Shown: piece by piece, positions 1-8,202 of the stretch
Position numbering within the stretch: the first letter of the stretch is position 1
Layout: each line of letters starts with the position of its first letter
IMG/VR virus record: IMGVR_UViG_3300043538_000030
Location: 1 to 48,939 of that record
Source: a virus
Reading direction: 5' to 3' (one strand)
Length of the DNA stretch: 48,939 nucleotides
Position numbers and translations under genes: made by a program
The notes under the pieces: generated by a model
Databases searched by the model: none
The model's input: only the letters and a program-made list of their open reading frames with translations
Told to the model about the DNA's origin: nothing

Positions 1-127
1 GATCCTGGTCGACGCCGATGACTAGAATCGCTGTCCTCGGTTATCGGCTGTCCGGGGTGCGCTCTGGCGCACACCGGACGCATCTCGAGCTGGGCGGCTT
101 CCTGGCCGAACGCGGACACGCCGTGAC
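1..127. repeat. Left copy of 127-bp exact terminal direct repeat
   Basis: Bases 1-127 are identical to 48813-48939. The repeat covers the last codons of the HAD phosphatase gene and the first 36 codons of the glycosyltransferase gene, so it is ordinary coding sequence and not a special end structure. This is the signature of a circular or circularly permuted molecule assembled as a linear contig with an overlap of one k-mer; 127 is a common maximum k-mer in short-read assemblers. The unique genome length is then 48,812 bp. Confidence 0.95.
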
Positions 128-1010
128 CTATGCCGCCCTGGCCGGCGAGACGCGGACGCGCTTCGGCGATCGGGTGCATGTCGGTCGCGACCACGTCCGC
201 GATGCGGTCGCTGGCGCCGATTGGGTGATGGTCCGCGACGAGCCGCGGGTGGGCGCGTTGCTTCCGTTGGTCGGCAGTCGGCGCCTGCTTTACACCTGCC
301 ACTCCCCGGCCGGCGATCCCGCCTCGCTGGGTCTGCGGCTTCCGGCGAACAGTGTCCTCGTCCGGGTCTCGGCAGCGCTGGAGGCGCAGACCACGCATCA
401 GTTCGGCCCCTACCGAGGTGCCTCCACGGTCATCGAGGGCTGCCCCCTCGAGGCGGCCCGTTACCGCAGCACGCCGGGGCAGAGCGTGTCGCTGGTCAAC
501 CTGTCGCTCCGAAAGGGCGGCGAGGTGTTCTGGTGGCTTGCCGAGCGCATGACCGACGTGTCTTTCTTGGGCATCGAGGGCTGGGGCCAACAAATCCTTC
601 GCGACCCGCCGCCGGCGAACGTCCGGCTGATGCGTCGGGTTGCAGATCCCCGGGAGTTCTACGGGAAGACGCGGGTGCTGCTGCTTCCGAGTGCGGAAAC
701 CCGCACCGTCGCGTCGGAGGAATTGCCGGCATGGGGCGAGGCGTGGAATCGGGTGGGCGTCGAAGCGGCGCTGAGCGGGATTCCGGCGATCGCGCATCCT
801 GCGGCCGGGATCCGCGCCTCCCTGGGCGACGCGGCGGTCTACGTTGATCGCGGCGATCTCGACGGATGGGAGCGGGCGGTGCGCCGGTTCGATGATCCCG
901 GGTATTGGAACGACCGGTCACGCATTGCCCAGGCGCGCGGCAACCTGATGGCGTCACGGTCCACCGCCATCATCGACGCCTATGACCAGCTGATCCGGAT
1001 GGCGGCGTGA
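18..1010 (+). CDS. GT-B fold glycosyltransferase (GT4-like), second of the cassette
   Basis: The product has 330 residues. The N-terminus (IAVLGYRLSGVRSGAH, then a hydrophobic strand/helix pattern) resembles the acceptor domain of GT-B glycosyltransferases, and the C-terminal half carries the donor-site pattern: a region ending ADPREFYGKTRVLLLPS, then EAALSGIPAIAHPAAGIRASLG near residues 245-275, which matches the conserved E-x-(A/G)-G-P family motif of GT4 enzymes. It probably transfers a sugar from a nucleotide donor; substrate unknown. The ATG overlaps the stop of the HAD phosphatase by 8 bases on the circle (48830-48837), and the next gene overlaps by 4 bases, so it belongs to the same transcription unit as the sugar genes and the neck genes. 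The first 110 bases are duplicated at the right end of the window. Confidence 0.75.
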   Translation: MTRIAVLGYRLSGVRSGAHRTHLELGGFLAERGHAVTYAALAGETRTRFGDRVHVGRDHVRDAVAGADWVMVRDEPRVGALLPLVGSRRLLYTCHSPAGDPASLGLRLPANSVLVRVSAALEAQTTHQFGPYRGASTVIEGCPLEAARYRSTPGQSVSLVNLSLRKGGEVFWWLAERMTDVSFLGIEGWGQQILRDPPPANVRLMRRVADPREFYGKTRVLLLPSAETRTVASEELPAWGEAWNRVGVEAALSGIPAIAHPAAGIRASLGDAAVYVDRGDLDGWERAVRRFDDPGYWNDRSRIAQARGNLMASRSTAIIDAYDQLIRMAA

Positions 1011-1405
1011 GCCGCATCGTCATGACGTCGGGCGTCTTCGACCTGCTGCACGAAGGGCACCTGAATCTCCTGCGTGCCAGCAAGGCGCTGGGCGATACGC
1101 TGGTCGTCGGTGTGGTGAGCGACGCTGGCGCCGCGGCATACAAGCGGCCGCCGATCCAGGATGAGCGGACGCGGCTGGCGGTAGTCCGCGCATTGCGCGG
1201 GGTGGACTTCGCGCTGCTGCAGCCGACGACCGATCCCTCGCCGCTGGTGGAGCTGATTCGGCCGAAGCTGCTTACGCACGGCGACGACTGGGAGCAGCTG
1301 CTCCAGGGCCATGAGACGCTGGGGCGGCTCGGGGTTGAGTTCGTGCGCCTTCCTTACACGCCCGGGATCTCGACGACGATCCTGGTGGAGCGGGTGCGCC
1401 AATGA
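1007..1405 (+). CDS. RfaE/TagD-type nucleotidyltransferase (sugar/alditol-phosphate)
   Basis: The protein has 132 residues, the size of a single cytidylyltransferase-like domain. It starts with a Rossmann strand followed by GVFDLLHEGHL, the HxGH nucleotide-binding signature (H15, H18). It continues with RPPIQDERTRLAVVRALRGVD and LIRPKLLTHGDDW, which follow the pattern of the C-terminal domain of HldE/RfaE and of TagD. An ISTT motif near the C-terminus is also family-typical. These enzymes join a sugar or alditol phosphate to CMP or AMP. The lysine usual before GDD/GGD is replaced by TH, so the substrate may differ. GTG start overlapping the upstream stop (GTGA); the downstream neck gene overlaps by 4 bases. 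Confidence 0.8.
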   Translation: MSRIVMTSGVFDLLHEGHLNLLRASKALGDTLVVGVVSDAGAAAYKRPPIQDERTRLAVVRALRGVDFALLQPTTDPSPLVELIRPKLLTHGDDWEQLLQGHETLGRLGVEFVRLPYTPGISTTILVERVRQ

Positions 1406-2013
1406 TCAGTGTCCTCAAGCTGCAGACTGCGATTCCCGCGCTGGCGCGATTGAACGACGCCGAGCTCGCCGCCGATCTCGAGGCGCGGGCGCTCGCGCTG
1501 GTGGCCACGCAAACCAACCGCTATTTCGGCGAGCCGGCGTCGGTCACGGAGTTCCTGATCGGGAACGGCAGCGACTATCTCCGGCTCAGCGAAACCGCGG
1601 TGGCAGACGATTCCTCGGACGACCTCCTGGTCGAGGAGCGCTGCCTGCCCTGCCGCCCGGGGGGCACCCTGCAGATCCTGACCATCCAACCGGTCGCCTA
1701 CGAACTGCGTGACGTCGAGCGTGGCAGCCTGCTCCGGCGCGTCGATGGCCGTCGGTGGCGGAACGGAATCGAATACGCGGTGACGTACCGGCGCGGCTAT
1801 CCGATCGATGGGGGCCCGAAGGACATCGAGCAGCTCGTCATCGACCTGATCGGGCTCCGGCTGAACCTGCTGGGAAAGGAAGGGCTGTCGGGCGAGCAGA
1901 TCGGGGGCTACAGCTGGACCAAGCGCGCCCTGGCCTTCGAGGATGGCGACCTGCGCTCCCTTCCCGGCGCGATCCGCACGCTCGGTGTCTGGCGGCGGCC
2001 GGTGCTGGCATGA
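1402..2013 (+). CDS. Head-tail connector protein (gp6-like)
   Basis: The product has 203 residues. It has a helical N-terminus (LNDAELAADLEARALALVATQTNRYFG) and a C-terminal helical stretch (DIEQLVIDLIGLRLN), the usual plan of HK97 gp6/SPP1 gp15-type adaptors that sit on the portal and form the first neck ring. It stands directly before the head-closure, gp10-like, tail-terminator and tail-tube genes, the standard order. Assignment rests on size, helix pattern and position. Overlaps both neighbours by 4 bases. Confidence 0.65.
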   Translation: MISVLKLQTAIPALARLNDAELAADLEARALALVATQTNRYFGEPASVTEFLIGNGSDYLRLSETAVADDSSDDLLVEERCLPCRPGGTLQILTIQPVAYELRDVERGSLLRRVDGRRWRNGIEYAVTYRRGYPIDGGPKDIEQLVIDLIGLRLNLLGKEGLSGEQIGGYSWTKRALAFEDGDLRSLPGAIRTLGVWRRPVLA

Positions 2014-2375
2014 GCTTCGAAGCGCTCTGCGATCACCGCGCCGTGGTCTACCGCGCCACGACGACGCGCGACGGCTTCGGCGACACGGTCGAAACTTTCG
2101 TCGCGTTGCCGGCACCTCCCGGCAACAACGCGCGCCCGAATCAGCTCTGGTCCGGCACGCTGCAGAACCCGGGACCGGGCGAAATCCAAGCCATGAAGCG
2201 TCAGTGGTTTCTGATCCTCGACTTCGACGTGAAGGAGCGCGACCTGCTGCGTGTCGTCGCCGGACCGGAGGCGCCAGACGTCTTGCGCATCGTCTCGGTC
2301 ACGCGTCCCACGGCCGGCGCCGTGCTTCATCACCTCGAGGTGAACGTCGAGCCATCGACCGTGGTGCTGCCATGA
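2010..2375 (+). CDS. Head closure/stopper protein (SPP1 gp16-like)
   Basis: The protein has 121 residues, starting MSFEALCDHRAVVYRATTTR, a pattern common in phage head-tail joining proteins of the head-completion family (short beta-barrel beginning with a strand after DHRAxVYR). It should cap the adaptor ring and stop DNA from leaking. The ATG at 2010 overlaps the upstream stop, so I prefer it over a longer in-frame start at 1755 that would lie inside the previous gene. Confidence 0.6.
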   Translation: MSFEALCDHRAVVYRATTTRDGFGDTVETFVALPAPPGNNARPNQLWSGTLQNPGPGEIQAMKRQWFLILDFDVKERDLLRVVAGPEAPDVLRIVSVTRPTAGAVLHHLEVNVEPSTVVLP

Positions 2376-2788
2376 GTCTCCGTATCGTCCTGGACGCGCC
2401 GGACAAGCTCGACCTGGCCGAGGAGCTGCAGGCCGAGTACTTCGCCCAGGCGAAAGAGGTCGTCGCCGCGGCGGCCGATCTCCTGCTGGCCGAGATCCAC
2501 CGACTGCTGCGCCTGCGCTTCGGGACGTTCCTGACCGCGGCTCCCGCGGGCCAGCCCCCCGAATGGGATACTGGCCAGCTCAACGCCTCGTTCCGGCGGC
2601 TGCCGGCCCGTATACAGGGCGCCGTCGCGTCGTCGGGTATCGGCAGCCAGGACCCCGGCGGCAATCGACTCGAGTACGGCTTCACCGATCTCCGCGGTAT
2701 CCGCACACTCCCCCATCCGTTTCTCCGGCCGGCGATCGCCGCGACGGAGGGGCCGATCAATGAGCTCGTCCAGGCGAGGCTCGGCTAG
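2372..2788 (+). CDS. HK97 gp10-like neck/tail-completion protein
   Basis: The protein has 138 residues. The N-terminal half is a long amphipathic helix (ELQAEYFAQAKEVVAAAADLLLAEI), the middle contains WDTGQLNASFR, and the C-terminus has LPHPFLRPAI, the closing motif of the HK97-gp10 family (small tail-completion proteins located between stopper and tail terminator). Role: joining of pre-formed tail to capsid. Start ATG overlaps the previous stop by 4 bases. Confidence 0.7.
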   Translation: MSLRIVLDAPDKLDLAEELQAEYFAQAKEVVAAAADLLLAEIHRLLRLRFGTFLTAAPAGQPPEWDTGQLNASFRRLPARIQGAVASSGIGSQDPGGNRLEYGFTDLRGIRTLPHPFLRPAIAATEGPINELVQARLG

Positions 2789-3201
2789 TGCGCTGGGATC
2801 AGCTGCTGCCGCCCTGGATTGCGCTGCTCGAGGACGACGGCGAGTTGGTGGCGTCGTTGGGCGGCTCGCATATCTATCCGGCGCAAGCATCACGAGCCGT
2901 TGTCATCCCGAGTATTGAATACCAGATGATCAGCGATCGCGAGGCGGAACTCTTCGGCACGATCGCGCTGCAGGTCGACTATTGGGCGCGGGGAATCGCC
3001 AAAGCCGGGGAGATCGAGCGACGCCTGCGGACGCTTCTCCACCACGACGTGGCGTTCGTCCTCGGCGGCGAGCGACTCTGGTCCCGGTACGTGGACAGTC
3101 GCACGCTGAGTTACCCGGCCGATCCTGGTGTGCTCCATCGAGCGCTGGATTTCGAGATCGAAGCAGCCCGCGGCAAATACGTTCCCCTAGAGGAGTCCTG
3201 A
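2788..3201 (+). CDS. Tail terminator protein (DUF3168/gpU-like)
   Basis: The protein has 137 residues with the pattern of tail terminators: LLPPWIALLEDDGELVASLGG at the start, a central Y-P-A strand, then a beta-rich domain ending in a paired-strand region (LDFEIEA). It should form the ring that stops tail-tube polymerisation. It lies just before the tail-tube gene. GTG start shares one base with the upstream TAG. An AGAGGAG ribosome-binding site for the next gene lies at its 3' end. Confidence 0.6.
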   Translation: MRWDQLLPPWIALLEDDGELVASLGGSHIYPAQASRAVVIPSIEYQMISDREAELFGTIALQVDYWARGIAKAGEIERRLRTLLHHDVAFVLGGERLWSRYVDSRTLSYPADPGVLHRALDFEIEAARGKYVPLEES

Positions 3202-3202
3202 C

Positions 3203-3868
3203 ATGCAACCGCTACCGGTCGGTAACCAAGACTACGACATCGGCAAATCCGTCATCTTCCAGGTCAATCCCACCTGGAACGGGTCCGACGACCTCTTCGC
3301 CTCCCTCACGCACATCGGAACGACGGAGGGTGACGTTGAAATGGCGATGAACCCGACGTATTCCGAGCTCACGTTACCGGAATCGTCCGGACCGGCGGCC
3401 CTCATTCGCTATCTGACCGGCGAGCGTCCGACGTTCAAGATCGGCGTCTTCCCGAATCCGGACAATCTCAAGATCTTCTCGCCGACCGGCACAGGATCCG
3501 CGGGCCAGGAGCGGCAGCGACGCGTCAAGGAATACACGCTCTGGATCGTGTCGGAGCAGCTCTTCCTTGCTACCGATCCCGTCACCGGCGTCGTCGGCAT
3601 CGTGCCCGTGACCTTTGACGGTTCAGTTTTCAAGAAGGACGGGAATGATCTGACGGCGGCCGAGCAGCGCCTGGTCGACATGTCGATGTTGATCTGGCGC
3701 GCGGATTTCGAGCGGCTCGCGCCGAAATATCACCATGCGGATGGCGGCAAGTCGATCGTGGACGTCACTGTAACATGCCAGCAGGACTTCACCAAGCCAG
3801 ACGGTTGCCAGATCGCGCTGATGGTCGGGGAAGCAGAGCTATTCGGCGTGGATTTCGTCGGCTCCTGA
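3203..3868 (+). CDS. Major tail (tube) protein
   Basis: The product has 221 residues and is beta-rich. It opens with a strand that names the structure of tail-tube monomers (DIGKSVIFQVNPT) and holds several Thr/Val-rich strands. Preceded by a strong ribosome-binding site (AGGAG, spacing 8), fitting a high-copy structural protein. Position between tail terminator and tape-measure region fixes the call; no catalytic motif is visible. Confidence 0.75.
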   Translation: MQPLPVGNQDYDIGKSVIFQVNPTWNGSDDLFASLTHIGTTEGDVEMAMNPTYSELTLPESSGPAALIRYLTGERPTFKIGVFPNPDNLKIFSPTGTGSAGQERQRRVKEYTLWIVSEQLFLATDPVTGVVGIVPVTFDGSVFKKDGNDLTAAEQRLVDMSMLIWRADFERLAPKYHHADGGKSIVDVTVTCQQDFTKPDGCQIALMVGEAELFGVDFVGS

Positions 3869-3871
3869 TCG

Positions 3872-4525
3872 ATGATCATCAAGCCCTTCGCGGAACTGGA
3901 GGCGTACGCCCACGCGGAATACGTGCGGAAATACGCCTCCATTCCGAGGCCGAATGTCGTCAACATCGACGCCGTGCTCGCCTTCGGGCAGCCGCGCGTC
4001 TTTCAGCTCGGCGGGGTCGGCTATCGGGCACCCCCGCTGTCCTTTCGTTTGGGCTTTCACTGCCTGGTCGTGGCCAACCTGCTGCGGGATGCCACCGCCG
4101 CCGGGCAGTCGACGATAGAACCGATTCGCGTGGCGCGCCGCCTGCTCCTGCAGGCGGCGTTTCCCGTGTCCCGATGGATGCGCTGGTTCGGTCGACGCAT
4201 TGCGAAGGCCCCAGCCGCAGACATTGAGCCGGCGCTCTGGTGGCTGCTCCATGTTCCCGATGCGTTGCCCCCGGCGCCCCCCACACAACAGGTCACCGTC
4301 GACTGGTCGGATCAACTCGCCCAGTTCGCCCGCGCGTTCCCTTGCTGGGCCGGATCGGATGGATTCCCGCTTTCATGGCATCACTACGTCGTCGGCATGC
4401 GGCATCTCAGTCGCGCCACGGCTCGGGAAGATGTGCGTCGTGCCGTCGCGGGGAGAATCGCCGGGGCAGACGTCAAGGAGTGGAAATCATGGAAAGCGGA
4501 ACTCAACGCCGCGGCGGGGTGGTAG
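3872..4525 (+). CDS. Probable tail assembly chaperone
   Basis: The protein has 217 residues. It has a short beta-rich start (FGQPRVFQLGGVGYRAPPLSFR), then a mostly helical body. It is the only gene between the tail-tube and the tape-measure genes, the place of the tail assembly chaperones (lambda gpG/gpGT) that coat the tape-measure protein. I see no second frame-shifted partner and no convincing slippery heptamer near the end, so if it is the chaperone it may act as a single product. The call is positional. Confidence 0.45.
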   Translation: MIIKPFAELEAYAHAEYVRKYASIPRPNVVNIDAVLAFGQPRVFQLGGVGYRAPPLSFRLGFHCLVVANLLRDATAAGQSTIEPIRVARRLLLQAAFPVSRWMRWFGRRIAKAPAADIEPALWWLLHVPDALPPAPPTQQVTVDWSDQLAQFARAFPCWAGSDGFPLSWHHYVVGMRHLSRATAREDVRRAVAGRIAGADVKEWKSWKAELNAAAGW

Positions 4526-6958
4526 ATGGCAGATTCGATCGTCAAACGCATCATCCGGATCGTATTCGATAGACAAAGTGCGGATCAGGCTAATGCGCAG
4601 CTGAACGATTCTCTCGGTCAGGCGGGAAAGAGCGGCGGCGCTTCATTCCTGAAAGAGCTGAAGGCGTCGTTCGATAAAGCCATCGCCGACTTGAAGGTGC
4701 AATTGGCGCGCGGCCTCATCGACCCCGCGCAATTCAAGCAACAGGCCGATCTCGCCGCCCAGCAGTTTAACACCGGGTTAGTAGCGGGTCTTGACAAGGC
4801 GCGCGCCGCCGGGACACTGACGAACGCCGAGTACCTCAAGCTGTCGAAGACGATCAAGGTCGTCGGCGATTCCGGGAAGGGGCTCGGCGATCAATTCACG
4901 GCCGGCCTGGCCAAAGTCGGCGCGTGGTTCGCGAGTCTCTTGGCCTTTCAGAAGATCGCCGGGTTTCTCGACAGCATCGTCAAATCCGGATTGGACGCCC
5001 AGACCTCCCTAACCGGTCTGACCGACGCCCTGGGGAGAGTCGGTCTCAGCTACGCCCGGGTGAAGCCACAGGTCGATGCGGCGCTGGCCAGCGTTCACGG
5101 ATTCAGCAGCATCGATGCGCGGACCGCGCTGACGAACCTGATCACGATCACCGGAGACTACAACAAGAGTCTCGGACTCTTCACGCTCACGGCGGACGTG
5201 GCGACGAAGCGGCATACCAGCATGGCCGAGGCGGCCGACGTGGTGGGCAAAGCCTCGCTGGGGCTGGCGCGCGGACTCGGAGACCTCGGCATCAAGACGG
5301 GCGAGACCGGGGACATCATCGCGAAGCTGCGGGTGAATATCGGCGGGCTGAACGAGAAGGAATCCAAGGTGCTCGCCGGTCGGATCCAGGACATCAATGC
5401 GTTGTGGGGTGAATTCAAGGAAAGAGTCGGCCTCGCAATTCTGGGGAGCAACAATCTCAGCGGCTCGGTCGGCGGTTTACAGAAGGCGCTTGTCGACCTG
5501 AACGCCTCGGTGGAGAAGAACAGTGGGGCGATCAGTTCCCTCATCGACAAGCTGGTCGTCGGGGCCACTGCCCTTGCCAAGTTCGGCCTCTTCATCGTCA
5601 ATCACACGCCCAATATCTACACCCTTTCCAAAGCCATCGATTGGCTGACCAGGAAGACCAAAGCCAACGCCGATGCGACCGTCGCGGCCAATGATCAGAT
5701 CACGGCGTCCAATGCCACGCGCCGCACGCTGACCGCAACCGAACAAGCGGCGCTAGTCAAGCTGATGGGCGACGGCTCCGGCGAACGGGTAGCGCTGACC
5801 GGTGCCGAGACCGCCGCCATCGATCGGACTTACCGGGATGCCGCCGCGGGCCATCTGACGCTCACCAAGGAACAGGATGCCGCGATCGCGGCCTTCCGGA
5901 AAGAACGGACCAAGGCAGCGCAGCAAGCCGCGAAGGATGCCGAGAAGACCTTCACGGAGATTCAGGCGCTGGCAGAAGCCGATCGCGTCAAACAACTCGA
6001 CAAGAACTCGCAGGAGGCCATCGCCACCCGCGAGAAGTACGACAAGCTCATCCTGCAGCTCGAAACCGACGCCGGGAAGGGCCGTAACGCCGCCTTGGCC
6101 GCCGAAATTGCTGAAGCGAAGCGGCTGCGCGACAAGGCGGTCGCGGACGTGGTCGCCGGCCAGATCCAGCCGAGCACGGCCACGACCCCCAGTTTCAGTC
6201 CGGTGACCTTGCCGGCAGGATCGACGGCCCCGGACAATACAGCCGAAACGCAAATACTCCTTGCTAATCTGGCGGCCCGCAACGCCGCGACGGAACAAGG
6301 CACCGAGGCGATCAAGGAATACAATCGCCAACAGGAGATTGAAAAGCTCGACACCGAGGCGCTCAACGAGGCGCGGAAGCGCGGTATCACGATCACGCAG
6401 GATCTGATCGACAAGATTCACAAACTGTCGGTGGCGCAGGTGGATGGCGCCAAGAAGGCGAAAGAGCTCACCGCCGGTCAGTCGGCGATGCTGTCGGTGA
6501 TCGATCAGCAGTTGGAGGGCCTTGCCAGTGCGTGGACCCAAGGGGGCTTTGCCGGCATTATCGCGTATGCGAAGCAGGAAGCGCGGTTGCTGTTCGCGCA
6601 GGCGCTCGCGTATGAAGCAGAATCGCTGGCGGCGTTCGCATTCGGACAGGTTGACTCGGGCGCGAAGTTCCAGGCAGCCGCTATTGCCGCCGGCGCTGGG
6701 GCTGTCGCCATGGCCGCTATCGGCGGGGGGGTATCGGGGCCGAGCGGTGGCGGCGGCACCGGATCCAGTTCGCCGGCTGCAGGAACAGGGACCTCGGCGC
6801 AGGCTCCCAGCCAGGAGGTCACGATCGTCCTGTCCGGCCCGGGCTTCAATGCGCTGAACCCCGCCGTGCAATCCGTGGTATACGGAGCGCAACAAATGGC
6901 GCGCGAGCGATACGGGGATAACGCTCATATCAGAGTAGTCGGAAGGAGCGCCGGATGA
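4526..6958 (+). CDS. Tape measure protein
   Basis: The product has 810 residues and is the longest gene of the tail block after the lipoprotein gene. It is Ala/Lys/Asp-rich and mostly helical, with long coiled-coil-like stretches (residues about 1-130 and 440-560) and a hydrophobic, Ala/Gly-rich segment near 700-750 (FQAAAIAAGAGAVAMAAIGGG). This is typical of proteins that set tail length and are ejected with the DNA. With about 0.15 nm per residue it would suggest a tail of roughly 120 nm. It starts directly after the chaperone stop and overlaps the next gene by 4 bases. Confidence 0.9.
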   Translation: MADSIVKRIIRIVFDRQSADQANAQLNDSLGQAGKSGGASFLKELKASFDKAIADLKVQLARGLIDPAQFKQQADLAAQQFNTGLVAGLDKARAAGTLTNAEYLKLSKTIKVVGDSGKGLGDQFTAGLAKVGAWFASLLAFQKIAGFLDSIVKSGLDAQTSLTGLTDALGRVGLSYARVKPQVDAALASVHGFSSIDARTALTNLITITGDYNKSLGLFTLTADVATKRHTSMAEAADVVGKASLGLARGLGDLGIKTGETGDIIAKLRVNIGGLNEKESKVLAGRIQDINALWGEFKERVGLAILGSNNLSGSVGGLQKALVDLNASVEKNSGAISSLIDKLVVGATALAKFGLFIVNHTPNIYTLSKAIDWLTRKTKANADATVAANDQITASNATRRTLTATEQAALVKLMGDGSGERVALTGAETAAIDRTYRDAAAGHLTLTKEQDAAIAAFRKERTKAAQQAAKDAEKTFTEIQALAEADRVKQLDKNSQEAIATREKYDKLILQLETDAGKGRNAALAAEIAEAKRLRDKAVADVVAGQIQPSTATTPSFSPVTLPAGSTAPDNTAETQILLANLAARNAATEQGTEAIKEYNRQQEIEKLDTEALNEARKRGITITQDLIDKIHKLSVAQVDGAKKAKELTAGQSAMLSVIDQQLEGLASAWTQGGFAGIIAYAKQEARLLFAQALAYEAESLAAFAFGQVDSGAKFQAAAIAAGAGAVAMAAIGGGVSGPSGGGGTGSSSPAAGTGTSAQAPSQEVTIVLSGPGFNALNPAVQSVVYGAQQMARERYGDNAHIRVVGRSAG

Positions 6959-7374
6959 GGCGCCGCTCGCAGTTCAACTATGGCGCCGGCGTGTTCGTGG
7001 CGAGTCTCAGTTCGCCGGCCTGGACACCGAAGGATGCCACGGTCGGCGGGATGCGTGTCGCGGCCGCCGGCGTGCCCGCCACCTACGTGGTGCGACGGGA
7101 CGCGTTGCTCGACCTGGTGCTGCGCTTCACCGAAGACGAGTGGCCCGACGTCCTCGCGCTGATTCAGTTCGGGCAGAGCGGCCAGGCGATCACGTGGACC
7201 CCCGACGTCGACGAGCTGGCCACCTTCGATGTCTATCTCGACGCGCCGGCCGCCGGCACCTCTTGGGCGCCGGCGCGTGATGCGGCGTTCCCGCGCACGT
7301 TGACGGCGACGTTGACGCTGCGCGGCGTGAATGGTCTGCCGCCCTGGGTCGGGTACTTCGCCGATGACGACTAG
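6955..7374 (+). CDS. Minor tail protein, distal-tail-like
   Basis: The protein has 139 residues and follows the tape measure directly, where siphophages encode the distal tail protein or a small tail-tip protein. It is beta-rich, with repeated V/L strands and a central aromatic turn. No conserved motif lets me name a family. Overlaps the tape-measure gene by 4 bases and the next gene by 11. Confidence 0.5.
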   Translation: MRRRSQFNYGAGVFVASLSSPAWTPKDATVGGMRVAAAGVPATYVVRRDALLDLVLRFTEDEWPDVLALIQFGQSGQAITWTPDVDELATFDVYLDAPAAGTSWAPARDAAFPRTLTATLTLRGVNGLPPWVGYFADDD

Positions 7375-7759
7375 GGCCTTCCAGTTCGAGGCGGACTTCG
7401 AACGGCCCGGCCACCAGGTGCTGCGCGCGTCTACGACGCTCCGCCCCGACGCCGTGACGCTCGACTATCTGACAGCCTGGTCAACCGGGCCCGTCGCGGT
7501 CGGCGACATCTCGCAGGGATACGAAGCGCGCTGCTGGTATGCCGTCGCGCGCGGCCAATCGATCTATCTCGCCCGCGCCGACGCGACCAATCGGAAGTGG
7601 GAAACGGAGCAGCTTCTGTACACCTACACCGGTGCGCCGGCGACGGAGATCAGTCTCGCCTTTACGCGAGCTGGCTGGCCGATCGTTGCCATGGAACGGC
7701 CGACCGGTACCGCCGGCGCGCCGCAGATCTGGATCCTCTGGCGTGACCCGCTCTTCTAG
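7364..7759 (+). CDS. Minor tail protein of unknown family
   Basis: The protein has 131 residues, beta-rich, starting MTTRAFQFEADFERPGHQV. It lies in the tail-tip block and overlaps the previous gene by 11 bases; an upstream in-frame ATG at 7331 exists but would lengthen the overlap to 44 bases. The middle (YEARCWYAVARGQSIYLARA) looks like strands of a small beta sandwich. Role inferred only from position. Confidence 0.45.
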   Translation: MTTRAFQFEADFERPGHQVLRASTTLRPDAVTLDYLTAWSTGPVAVGDISQGYEARCWYAVARGQSIYLARADATNRKWETEQLLYTYTGAPATEISLAFTRAGWPIVAMERPTGTAGAPQIWILWRDPLF

Positions 7760-7773
7760 GTCTAGGAGAGTTC

Positions 7774-7800
7774 ATGGAACTAACACTCACGGAGTGCTAA
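7774..7800 (+). other. Possible 8-codon leader ORF
   Basis: An ATG preceded by TAGGAGAG opens an 8-codon frame (MELTLTEC) that stops 3 bases before the ATG of the next gene. It may couple translation of the next gene by re-initiation, or it may be chance. The GGAG inside it (7791-7794) is a good ribosome-binding site for the next start. Confidence 0.25.
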
Positions 7801-7803
7801 CCG

Positions 7804-8196
7804 ATGGCCTATCGCCTGAAGATTCTGACCGCCAATGCCGGACTGGATGCAATCGCTGCGCTCTTTCCCGCCGGATCGATCCTCGAGATCTACAAGGACA
7901 CGATCCCGACCAATGCGGACACAGCGGTTGGCGCTCAGACGAAGCTGGCGTCGATTACGCTCCCGGCTACGCCCTGGGCTGCGGCTGGTTTCCGCGCCGT
8001 CGTATCGCAGGGCGTCTGGTCTGTCGCAGCCGCGGCCGGCGTGGCCGATACGCCGACTTGGTTCCGGCTCAAGAATGCTGCGGACACGCATCGCATCGAT
8101 GGGACCTGCGGTATCGGCTCCGGCGATCTCAACTTCGATGGCACGATTACCTCCGGGCAGACGGTGACCATTACGTCGTTCACGATCACGGACTAG
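7804..8196 (+). CDS. Phage virion structural protein (small beta-rich family)
   Basis: The protein has 130 residues. The order of motifs (ILEIYKDTIPTNAD, LASITL, TWFRLKN, DGTCGIGSGDLNFDG, GQTVTITSFTITD) matches a small structural protein seen in many phages, often near capsid or tail-tip genes, with a closing strand G-x-T-V-T-I. Exact role unknown; decoration or tail-tip subunit are both possible. Confidence 0.55.
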   Translation: MAYRLKILTANAGLDAIAALFPAGSILEIYKDTIPTNADTAVGAQTKLASITLPATPWAAAGFRAVVSQGVWSVAAAAGVADTPTWFRLKNAADTHRIDGTCGIGSGDLNFDGTITSGQTVTITSFTITD

Positions 8197-8202
8197 AGTA
8201 GC

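Noticed and set aside
1-127. Terminal repeat as a true virion direct terminal repeat or attachment site
   Set aside because: The repeat lies inside two coding regions and has the exact length of a usual assembler k-mer, so an assembly overlap is the simpler reading.
4400-4540. Programmed frameshift in the tail chaperone gene
   Set aside because: No convincing slippery heptamer near the 3' end and no conserved extension in the other frames before the tape-measure start.
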